Source: Prosthecobacter sp.
GTDB lineage: Bacteria > Verrucomicrobiota > Verrucomicrobiia > Verrucomicrobiales > Verrucomicrobiaceae
Reading direction: 5' to 3'
Assembly (NCBI RefSeq): GCF_034366625.1
Contig: NZ_JAXMIH010000008.1
Coordinates: forward strand, 868,001-932,000
DNA length: 64,000 nt
The translations under genes were made by a program, and so were the position numbers. Under the pieces are notes generated by a model, which saw only the letters and a list, made by a program, of their open reading frames with translations, searched no databases and was not told where the DNA came from. Below are positions 15,001 through 27,000 of this stretch, one piece after another (the first letter of the stretch is position 1; each line of letters begins with the position of its first letter).

Positions 15001-18000
15001 AAATATACCGGCGTCACCTCGACGACCAACCGCTCACTGACCATTGGCGCGGGGGGCGCGACGGTGGATGCCTCGGGTTCAGGCGCCCTCACCATCAGCG
15101 CCGCCAACATCACCACCCTGGCCTACGGCACCACCAACCAAGCCCGCAGCCTGACGCTCACCGGCACCGCGAACGCCACCCTCGTCAATGTGTTCGGCAA
15201 GATCATCGCCAACAACGGCTCGGGGTTGACCACGCTCACGAAGGCAGGCACCAACACCTGGGCGCTCAGCGCAACCAACACCTACACCGGTGCCACCACG
15301 GTCAGTGGCGGCACTTTGGCCGTGACCACCGGCGGGTTGGCCAACACCGCCATCACCGTGCAGAACGGCGCCACGTTTGGTGCGCTGACCACGGGAACCT
15401 ACAACACGGGTACAGCCCCGGGAGCAGGAACCGCCGGCTCTATGCTTACTTTGAATGCCGGTTCTTCCTTCACCATGGCCAACAATAACTCGGCAGGCAC
15501 CTTCGCCCTTCAGCAGCAGGACAGCTTTGCGGGCAATAAGGGCTTGATCATCGGCTCGACGAACAATGCTGACCCCACGGTGCGCATGACCTTCGACCTC
15601 GGCGCCAGCTCAGGCCTGGTGGCGAACAATACGGACACCATCACGGTGTCCCGGGGCATTACGGTCAACCAAAGTGGTGCCACCGTCGCCATCCTGCCGC
15701 AGACCGGCATCACCAGCCTCACGATTGGTAATTATGACCTCATCACCTTCCTTTCGGGCGGTCTGACCTTGGGCGACCCGACCTTTGCCGAGGCATTCAC
15801 CCTGGCCAGCAACGCCATCATCCTGGGCTCCAACCCCTACTCCCTGGACCTGGTCATGCTCACCAGTGCAGGGGCCGAGACCGCCCTCGTCGGTTCTGCC
15901 GCCCGGGTGGCTCTCAAAGTGACTGCTGCCGCGTTTGAAAACGCTTATTGGAAGGGCACCACCAACACTTCCTGGGCCACCAGCACCAACTGGTTCTCCA
16001 ATGAGGCGGGCACCACCCCGCTCGGCGGCATCCCGGGAGCCTTCACGCATGTCTCTTTCACCACCGACACGGGGGCCACCAACCTCACCACATCCCTGGC
16101 GGGTGATCGGACCATCGCCAGCCTCACCTTCCGTGATGAAGCCACCGCTGCGGTGACCATCAACGACAATACCCTGACCATCATCGGCGCAGGCATCACC
16201 ACCGAGGCTCTCAGTGGCGCTCACACCATCAACAGCAACGTGCGGCTTGGCTCCAATCAGATCTGGACCATCAACTCCGCGAATGCCCTGAAGGTCGATG
16301 GCCTGGTGAGTGACAACCTCTTCGGTTTCAGTCTCACCAAGGCGGGCGCAGGCACGCTCCTGCTCAATAACGGAGCGAACACGTATTCCGGTGCCACGAC
16401 CATCAATGGTGGCGTGCTTGCCGTCACCACCCTGGCCAACGGCGGCTCCGCCAGTGGCATCGGTGCCTCGGGTGACGACGCGGCAAACCTCGTGATCAAT
16501 GGCGGAACGCTGCGCTATACGGGAGGCACAGCCAGCACCACCCGCATCTTCTCCATCGGCTCCTCCGGCGGCACCATCGAGGCCTCCGGCACCTTTGTTA
16601 ATGAGTTTAACACGGGTGCGCTGACCTTCGCCGGTGTGCAGTCCATGGGCTTCAACGGCCAGAGCGGGGCGCGCACGCTCACGCTCGGCGGTGCCAATGA
16701 AGGTCTTAACACATTGGTGGTGGCTTTGGGTGACTTCAGCACCGCACCTGCGGACAAAACCTCTCTCACTAAAACGGGTGACGGCACCTGGGTGCTGGCT
16801 CCCAACAATGCCATTGTTGGACTGTCCGGCACGATCCAAGGAGGGACACCAACCATCGTCAGGAATACGAACACGGACGGCCTGATTGTGAACCAGTTGA
16901 TCACCGGAGAAGGCATTGCTGCCGGCACCTTTGTTTTCTCCATCGGCGTGGATGGCGCAGGAACCTTCCGGTTGAGCCAGGCCGCCATCGTGCCTGCCGA
17001 GGATGTCATCACCATTGATGGCGCGGATACCAGTGGCCTTCAGGAAAATGTCACCATGACCGATGCCCAGGGCAATGTCGGATCAGGACCTGGTTTCGAT
17101 TACACCGTCATCGACATTCTTCCCTCCGACTCCATCACCGCCAGTTGGGATGGTGAAACTCTCACCGTGACCGTCGCGGACACCAGCGTTCTCATGGTGG
17201 GCGACACGGTGGACAGGAATGGCACCCCCAACCCCGAGGGCATCTACACCATCGATAGCATCGAATCCGCCGACAGCATGGTCATCAGCACCCCTGCGGC
17301 CACGACCACCATTAATGGTGTGGACACCAACGGCTTGATGGCCGGCACGAGGGTGAACGCGCAGGGCACCCCGGACCCTGAAGGCCTTTACACGGTGGAA
17401 ACGATCCTGGCCCCAGACAGCTTTGTCATCAGCGCCCCCGTCACCGAGCAGAATTTCGTACTCAATGCCGCTCCCGGCAACGGCTACACGGGCGTCACCA
17501 CCATTACCGGCGGCATCCTCAGCACGACGGACCTCCAGAACGGGGGAATCGCCAGCGGCATCGGCGCCTCCAGCAGCGCTGCAGCCAATCTGGTGATCAA
17601 CGGCGGCTTCCTGCGCTACACCGGAACCGGAGCCACCACGGACCGTCTGTTCACCCTGGGGGCTGGTGCCACTGCCGGCGGCCTGGACGCCTCCGGCACC
17701 GGCGCACTGGTGTTTTCGAACACCGGCAGCATGGCCTTCACCGGTGTCGGCACTCGCACCCTCACGCTCACCGGCACGAGCGATGCCGCCATTGTCAACG
17801 TGCTGGCAGCCCTCATCGGCAATAACGGCGCGGATGCCACCTCCCTCTTGAAAAAAGGCTCCAACACCTGGCAGCTCAGCGGCTCCAGCACTTACACAGG
17901 AACGACGACCATCGAGGCAGGCACTCTGGTGGCTTCAGACATCGTCGGTGCGGGCAGCAACATCGGCAGCGCCAGTTCCGCCGTCATCTTGGGCGGCGCG

Positions 18001-21000
18001 TCCACGCAGGGCACGCTCTCCTATGTTGGCAATACCGACACCTTCACCCGCGGCTTCACCGTCAGCGCCGGAGGTGGCCGCGTGGATGTCGTCAACAGCG
18101 GCACGACTCTCACCATCGGCACCGGAAATGTGGACATGGCGGCCAATGGCAGTGTCACCTTCGGCGGTGCGGGCAATACGTTCATCACCAGCGCGATTAC
18201 CGCCGGCAGCGGTGGTGTCATCAAGGAAGGAGCGGGAACTCTGCGGCTCTCGAACAATTCCAATGCCTACACCGGCGCCACAGTGGTGAATGCGGGCGTT
18301 CTGCAGGTGGGCTTGAGCAACGTCGGTCGGACGGGCACGGGGGCCACCACGGTCAATGCTGCGGCCACTTTGGCAGGCAGCGGCCTTATCAACGGCACGG
18401 CCGGAACCGTCGGCAACAACTTCACGGATGGCACAAATCATGTCTTCAACAGCGGTGCGGTGCTCCAGCCAGGAGACAATGCAGGTGCCAGCATCGGCAC
18501 CCTCACCTTCAATGGCAATCTGACGCTCAATGACGGCTCCTTCTCCAGCTTCCAGGTTGTGAGCCGCACCTTGCTCGACACAACCATCCTCACCAAGCTC
18601 CTCTCCGGCGAGTATGACTCCATCGGCGGCCATCGTGACCTCAAGGTCGTCGAAACCGGACCCAGCTCCTGGAATGGAACGGCGGTCCCCGCCGGTGCGC
18701 ATGACTCCATCGTCATCAATGGCGCGTTGATCCTCAATCACAACACGTTCACCATTGTGGATGGTGGTTTCGTGGCTGCGGCCGCCAGCGGACAGGTGTT
18801 TGACCTTGGCGACTGGCTGGATCTTGACGCCGTGTCTTCCTTTAATGTGGGCACCAACTACCGCAGCGGCGGTTCGGGTGGTGGTGATCTGATCCTGCCC
18901 ACGCTGAGCGGTGGTCTGGTTTATGACGTCAGCCAGTTCGCCACCTATGGCATCTTCACCATCATCACTCAGCCTTCGGTGATCCCGGTTTTGATGAACA
19001 GCTACAACGTGGCCGGGGGCGGCAGTTGGAACACCGCCACCAACTGGCGGCCCGCTACAACGCCGAACTCCATCGGCGGCATCGTCAATCTCACCTCCAA
19101 CATCACCTCCAATGCCGTGGTGACGCTGGATGGCACGAAGAAAGCCGGCATCATCATCATCGGCGACCAGAACAACAGCAATCACTTTGAAATCCGTCCA
19201 GGTACTGGTGGCAGTCTGAACTTCGACAATGGCGACTATGGCCGCGCGCTCCTGAGCAAGGTGCTGTCGAATTCCAACTCGGTGGGCATTGATGTCATCA
19301 ACGCCCCCGTGCTGCTGTCCAGTGGTCTCAACATCAACGTGAACTCCGGTGGCGCGGGTGCGCGTTTGGACATCAGCGGTGCTATCTCCCAGGACGGCGG
19401 GGCAAGGGATGTCACCATCATGGGGGCCGGGCGTGTCACTTACAGCGGTCTGGCGGCCAACACCTACACGGGCCTCACCACGGTGTTCAGCCGTGGCTTT
19501 GGCGACGCCACCAATCCGCAGCTCGTGCTGGCCAAGTCGGCATCTCTCCTGGCCGGAGCCAGCATCTCCACCTCTTCCGGCAGCACCACTGTCACGCTGA
19601 CCAGCGGCAGCACTTCGAACCTCTTTGTGGGCATGCGCATCAGCGGCAATCCCAACATCCCGGTCAACGCCACGATTTCCAGCATCACCAACGACACCAC
19701 CTTTGTCATTTCTGCGGCCGCCACCGCGACAGTCTCTGGCGTGGGCACGAATTTTGGCTCCTACTCCGCCACCACCGCCTCTGGCTCCGCCACGGTGACG
19801 CTGACCGGTGGCAACACCGCCGGTTTCTACGTCGGCATGCCGATCACCGGCAACGCCAACATCCCGGTGGGCACCACGGTGGCCGCTATCACGAATGCCA
19901 GCACGTTTGTCCTCTCCACGACTGCGACAGGCGCGGGAACGGGGGTCGTCACCAGTTTTGGCACAGACATCGTCAACGGGGCCATCATCGGCAACCTCAA
20001 GCTTGGCAACATGAGCCAGGGTGGGCTGGGCAGCACCGTGGTGCATCTGGGCGGCAACAACCAGATCGCCGACACCTCCATCATCAGTTTTGATGGCGGG
20101 GTTGGCGGTTTCGCCACCGGCAACGGCGGCAATAACCCCTACTTCAAGCTGATGGGCTTCAGCGACACCGTGGGCGGCCTCTCCGACTTCACCGCCAGCG
20201 GGGTGATTGAAAATACGGAGGGTGAAAACCTCATGTCCGACAGCACCCTGACGTTGAACACCAGCGGCGTGAACTACTACAACGGCTTCATGCGTGATCG
20301 TGCCAACAATACCGGCTCCGGCGTCTTGAACCTCGTTGTTGCAGGCACCGGAACGCAGGTGCTCGCGCTGGGCAACATCAGCTACAGTGGCAGCACCACC
20401 ATCAACTCTGGTGCCACCTTGGTGCTCGAAAGTACCACCAACTTCGGCAACAGCAATGGCGGTGCCGCCGCACAGACCGGACCCCGGACCATCTCCAACA
20501 GCGGCACGCTGGTCATGCGCATCAACAACGGCGTCACCTGGAATTTTGCCAGGGTGGCGGCGGGCACCGGAGCCTTCGTCCGTGACGGCGGCACCGGCAC
20601 GCTCAACCTCAATTTCAGCAATCCGGCGCTGAACTCCACCTACAGCAGCGGCAACACCACCGTGACCGTGGCAAGCACGGAGGGCCTCGTCGCCAATATG
20701 GCGGTCTCCGGCGCTGGCATTCCCGCCGGGGCCGTCATTCAGCAGATTCTCAGCCCCACGACCTACCAGCTCTCCGCCGCACCCACTTCCCCCGGCACCA
20801 ACCTGAGCCTGACCTACCGCTCGGGGAACTTTGGCGGCGACATTTCCGTGCTCGAAGGCGGCACGACGAATTTCAACTCCGCCACCAGCACCGCCGGCGC
20901 GTTTAACCTCACGGCCCGCACGGCGCTGACCACGGTGAACTGGAACTCCGCCCTCACCGTTCAAGGCGGGCTCAACGTCGTGGGAACGGGGGACAATGTG

Positions 21001-24000
21001 CTTGATGGAGCCATTCTCAACATCTCCTCCGCCAGCGCGGTCACCGGAGCTGTCAATCTCCGGCTTGGCGACATGAACATTTTCGGTGCCAGCGGGGCAC
21101 TGGGCGCGGCCACCACCGCCATCAACATCTATGGCACGGGCGACACGCGCACCACCAGCTTAGTGGGACTGGAACTGAGCAATGGCAGCGGGACGACTAA
21201 CAGCAACCGCCTGGGCGACGCCACTGCGGTCAACCTCCACTCTGGGCGTTTCATGTTGACCGGAAGTGGCGGTGGTGCGGTCACCTCTTCCGAAACCGTC
21301 GGCGCATTGTCCCTGCTCGGCGGTGCCAGCTATGTTAGCAGCGTCAATATCAACGCCGCCAGCAACGCCCTGACGTTTGTCAGTTTTGGCACCCGTGCGG
21401 CGGGATCCACGCTGACCTTCGATTCCCTCAGCAGCACCTTTGATACTGGCGGCACCATTACCGTTTCCAGCGGCCTGGCAAACACCAACAACATCATCGG
21501 CGGCTGGGCGATCCGCTCCACCAGCAGGGATGTGAGCGGCAACCAGACGCAGTTCCGCGAGTGGGCCGCCATCAACGGCAGCAACCAGATCGTGGCGCTG
21601 GCGGAAGGCAGTTATGAGACCGCCGGAACCGGCAGTTGGGGCAGCACGGACAACGTTAAACTGAGTTCCGCCCAGACCGTGACATTGCCCACGACCATCC
21701 ACTCCCTGAACATCCAGGACACCACCGGACGCACGCTTACCATCAATCCCGGACTCACGCTCATCGTCAACAGCGGAGGTATCCTCTCCACGCGGGCCAC
21801 CCACACCATCACGGGAGGGACACTCACTGCCGGGACTTATGGGGGATCACTTTCCCCGTATGAACTGAGCTTCCATCTGCCGACCAACCAGCTCAACGTC
21901 AATAGCATCATTGCCAACAACGGGGCAAATGCGGTGTCCGTGGTGAAGTCAGGAGCCAGTGTGCTGGTGCTCAGTCCCGGCTTCAACCGTGCCACGTCGT
22001 ATGTCAACGGCAGCACCACGCTGACGGTGACAGGCGGCGGCGGCGTGGCCGATCTGGTGGTGGGTGCCCGTGTTTCCGGTGCCAACATCCCCGCCGGAGC
22101 GACCATCGTCAGCATCAACACTGGCAACAACACGGTGGTGATTTCCGAGACCCCGACAGCCAGCGGCACCAATGTCGGTCTCAGCTATGGTCTGTTCAAC
22201 ACCTACACCGGCAGAACCTACCTCAACGAAGGCACCGTCCAGATTGCGCGTGAGTCAGATCTCGGCGCCAATCCAGTCAGCCTGACCGCCGACCAATTGA
22301 CGTTCAACGGCGGCAGGCTCCTGGCCACCGGTGATTTTGCCCTGGATGACCCGAACCGCGGCATCACCATCAATGGCGGAGACGCCGTGTTCAGTGTGAG
22401 CAGCAACCGGACCCTGAAGATCGGCGGCAGCCCCATCAATGGCGTCGGCGGCAGGCTGATCCTCAGCGCTTCCAGCGGTGTCACGGGTGTCCTGCTGGTC
22501 GAGGGCAACCATGACCTCTCCGGTGGCATCGAGACGCAAGGTGCCAACAACTCGACGACGGGCGCGCTGAGTTCCACCTTCACCAACGGCAGTACGACGG
22601 TCACGGTCACCTCCACCTCCGGTCTCCAGATCGGCGCCGTTGTGACCGGCAACGACCTGGATTTGGATGGTAATCTTGATGACATCCCGGCGGGCACCAC
22701 CATCGCCAGCATCATTGACGAGACGCATTTTGAACTTTCCACCCCCGCCATTTCGGACGCCACGAGAAATCTGACCTACAGCGGGTTCAACACCATCCGG
22801 CTCACCGGAGACAACACCATCGGCCAGATCCGTGTGATTGGCTCGGGAGTGACCCTGACTGGCAACAACACTTTGACGGGGAACATCGTTGTCACCTCCG
22901 GCCGTTTGGAAATCGGGGGAACCAGCACGCTGGCCGGCACCGTGACGGTATCGGGCGGCACCCTGACGCTGCTGAGCGATACGGCGCTCAACGCCGCCAC
23001 CGGTTATGCCTTGAATCTGGCGGGAGGAACCCTCAACCTCAACGATCACAGTACGATGGTGACCAGCCTGAGCGGCGCTGGAACGGTCACGAACAACGGC
23101 GTGAGCGGAGGTACACTGGTGGTCAACCAGTCCGTCTCCACCGTGTTCAATGGATTGATTCGTGATGGCAACGCCCTGCAGGGATCGGTTTCCCTCGTCA
23201 AATCCGGCAATGGAGTCCTGACCTTGGCTTCCTCTCTAAATACCTACAGCGGCGCCACCGTCATCAATGGCGGCACGGTCAATGTCGGAAGCCTGGACAT
23301 CGCTGGGTTCGCCAGCAGCATTGGTGTGTCTTCGAATGCCGCCGCCAACCTCGTGCTCAACGGGGGGGTATTGCGCTATGCCGGAGCGTCATCCATGTTC
23401 ACGGACCACTCCTTCACCCTCGGTGCGGGTGAAGCTGCCGGCATGATCGTCGCTGATGGCAGCCGTCTTGAGGCCACGTTGCAGATGGGCTTCGCCGGGC
23501 TGTCTCCGGTGGTGGAATTCTCCGGCAGCGGGCCGCGCACCCTGACCCTGGGCGGGTCCAACCGCGGCAGCAACGTGTTCAATCTCGTGCTGGGTGATGG
23601 CGCGGACGGGCCCACCTCTCTGACCAAGATCGGCAACGGCACCTGGGTGGTGGGCCGTACCAACGGCTATTCGGGCGAGACACTGGTGCTGGCGGGCATC
23701 CTGGCCGCCACGGCGGATGGAGCTTTCGGTGCCCAGGCTGGTGCCGGTGTGGTGATCGGCGGCGGCACGAACACCAGCAACGTTCTTGGCAGCCTGAACG
23801 CCACAGTGGATCTGCGAAACGTCCTTTATAATACCGTCGATCAGATGCACCTGGCGGGAGGCACGCTCGCAGCCACCACCGGCAGCAGTTCCTGGGCTGG
23901 TTCAGTCTTTGTCACCGCAGACTCGTCCATCAACGTTGGCACGGGTGCCATGCTCAACCTGAAGAACACGCTCGGCGGTGCGGGCGGCATCATCCAGTTT

Positions 24001-27000
24001 GGTGAAGGCACGCTCATCCTGAGCGGGCAGGCGGATCTGACGACCCGCGATTTCCCAGCGGCCGCAACCACGGCGGGTGTTCCGAATCACACGGTGCAGG
24101 CGGGCACGCTCAGACTCGACTATTCCACCAGCAACCTCAGCAAACTGTCTGACAAGGGGGCTCTGATCCTGGGTGGCAGTCGTCTCGGTGGTGCACTTCA
24201 GCTTGCAGGAGATGGTGTTGTCGGCGCAATCTCGGCGGCCGAGCATGTGGAGATCGTTTCCGGCGTCACCCTGAATGCGGGCGCGAACAGCATCAGCCGC
24301 ATCAGTGGCAACGCCATCCTGCAGATGAATGCGATCAGTCGGGCTGCGGGTGCGACTCTCAATCTCAGCGAGAACGACATCGCCAGCACCGACTCCAACA
24401 ATGTGAATGGTATCATCGGCGGCTGGGCCACGGTGGGCGGCAGCACATGGGCCACCAAGAGCACCACCAATGACGCTGGCGGCACGGTGACGGCCAACCA
24501 GAATGGCCTGATCCGTGGTCTTGCTAACGGCTCCTACACCCTTAGTGGTGCCTTCATTCCTGCTGCCACAGCCAATGACTGGGTCACCAACGCGAACATG
24601 GACATTGTCGGCAACAGCACCCAAAACGCGCGCACAACGAATACCCTGCGCTTCAACAACACCTCCCCGGATGCAAATCGCACGCCTAGCTCCGCCAACA
24701 CACCCTATGTGGTCACGCTGAGCGGTGTGAATCTTATTCAGTCCGGTGGCATTCTGTTCACCCCCAACATGGCGGCACACAGCGGCCTCATCAGCGGCAC
24801 GGGAACCATCGCCACCGGAGCGGGCGCCGGGCAGAACCTGGCCGTGATCCAGAACAACACCGGCACCGGACTGCTGAAGATCGCCGCGGTCATCGCCAAT
24901 GGCACGGGTGGCACCAACGGCCTCGACAAGCTCGGTGTGGGAAGTCTGGTCCTCTCTGGTCGTAACACCTACACGGGGGCCAACACATTCAATGCCGGCA
25001 TCCTGACCATCAGCCAGTTGGCCATCGAAGGTCTGGCAGCCAATACAGTGCTGACCTCCACCAACGTCTCCCTCGGCCGGACCATCAGCGTGGGCACCAC
25101 CAATGGCCTCACTTTTGGACAGACGGTCAGCGGCACCGGATTCCTTGCCCCCGTGACCATCACCGCGATCACTGGCACCAACACCTTCACGGTTTCCAAT
25201 GGTGCGGTCCTGACCGCCACGAATGATCTGACGTATGGAGCGGCGTCTGGCCAGAGCGGCAGCATCACTTCCACCATCACCAACGGCAGCGCCACGATCA
25301 CCGTGGCCAGCACCGCCGGGCTGACTCCGGGACAGTCGGTTTCAGGACCCTTCGGCATTGTTGGCGGCTCGGTGATCGACACCATCGTCAACGCCACCAC
25401 CTTCACCATCAATCAGCCGGCGACCGCCTCTGGCACGCGGAATGATATCACCTATGGCTCCCCCGGCCTCATTTCGGGAACGCTGTCTTCGACCACGCAG
25501 AGCGGTGCGCTGGTGCGGGTTGCCAGCACGCTGGGTCTCATCGTCGGGCAGACCATCAGCGGGGATGGCATTGTGGGCGGATCGACCATTGCGAGAATCC
25601 TCGACGACCATCTGGTGGAGATTACCAACCCGGTGACCAATACCAACCAGAACAACCGCACCTTTGGCGTGACCACCATTGGTGCCACCGTCAACGGTGC
25701 CACCACGACACTCGGCAGCACCACGGTGGGCGTCGGTTCGACGACAGGTCTGAGTGTGGGACAGGCGGTCAGCGGTCTGGGCATTCCGGAAGGAGCCACC
25801 GTCGCCGCCATCCTCGGCACCACGCAGGTGGTGCTGTCCGTGCCTGCGGTGCTCTCGGGAACCAGCACCCTCGTCTTTGCCGACAACCGCAGCAATCTGG
25901 GGGCCTCCACCAATGCTGCCGCCAATGTGGTCTTCAATGGGGGTGTTCTGCAATACAACGGCCTTTCAGGACGGACGGACCGAGGTTTCACCATCAATGC
26001 GGACGCCATCTGGGATGTCGGCAACGCCTACTCCACCTTGACCGTCGGGGGCAACTTCACGACGCCCACGACCGAGGATCATTACGTCATCCGCAAGCTG
26101 GGCGCGGGCGTGCTGGAACTGCTCGGAACGGTCACGCCCAACTCGGGCAGCTATGGGCTGGAAGAATTGAGGGTGGAGGACGGAACCCTGCGTCTGCAAC
26201 CGACGTTCGGTGACCAGTTCGTGCGCGGTGATGTGGGGTCGCTCACGCTGGGCGGCGGCAAGCTGGAGGTGGTTGGCTCCGCCTCCGTCAGCCTCACCCA
26301 GAACATGCCGGGAGCGCTGGTGGTTAACGAAGGCGCCTCGGTCATCCGTGTCACCGCCACTGGCACGACCAATACCACCCTTAACCTGCAGGATCTGAAC
26401 AACCCTCAGCCGGTCGCTTTCGGCAAGGGCAGCACCATTCTCTTCGCGGAAGACTCCGTCTTTGGCGCCGGCGCCGCCATCATCACCCTGGCGGGTCAGT
26501 TCGGGATTGACCAGCAGGTCGTCATCCCGCGGGCGGTCTATCAGACCGCGATTGATATCCTTAATCCGGGGGTCAACTACTTTGCCTTTGTCGATTTCAA
26601 TCAGGTTGCCTTCAATGTGATTGCCTCCGACAACATCTCCATCGGTGGCACGGCGGCGCACACCATTCAGGGAAATCCGGCGGACTGGACGGCCACCCAG
26701 CACGTCATGGACGGTGCCCTGAGCGTGGACGCCTTCAATGGCACCACTGCGGACGTCGCCTCAGTCAACACGATTCGCTTCTTCAACAGCAGTTCCTCGA
26801 CCACCGGGGACACCACGGCGTCTGGCAATGTGATCACGGACATCAATGTCACCCGTCTCGAAGTGGGCCAGATCATCCGTGGCAGCAACATCCCGGAAGG
26901 AACCACGATCACCGCCGTGGACGCCGTCAATGGCACCGTCACTCTGAGCAATCCTGTTTCAGCCAGCCAGGACAATGCCGTCCTGTATGTGGACGCCCTC

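Noticed and set aside
17935-20964. A 1,009-codon open frame on the minus strand inside the giant gene
   Set aside because: It is the mirror of the Gly/Thr-rich repeat coding. Its translation is a compositionally odd Gly/Ala/Arg/His mixture without recognisable domains. Many similar shadows occur throughout 1-29739.
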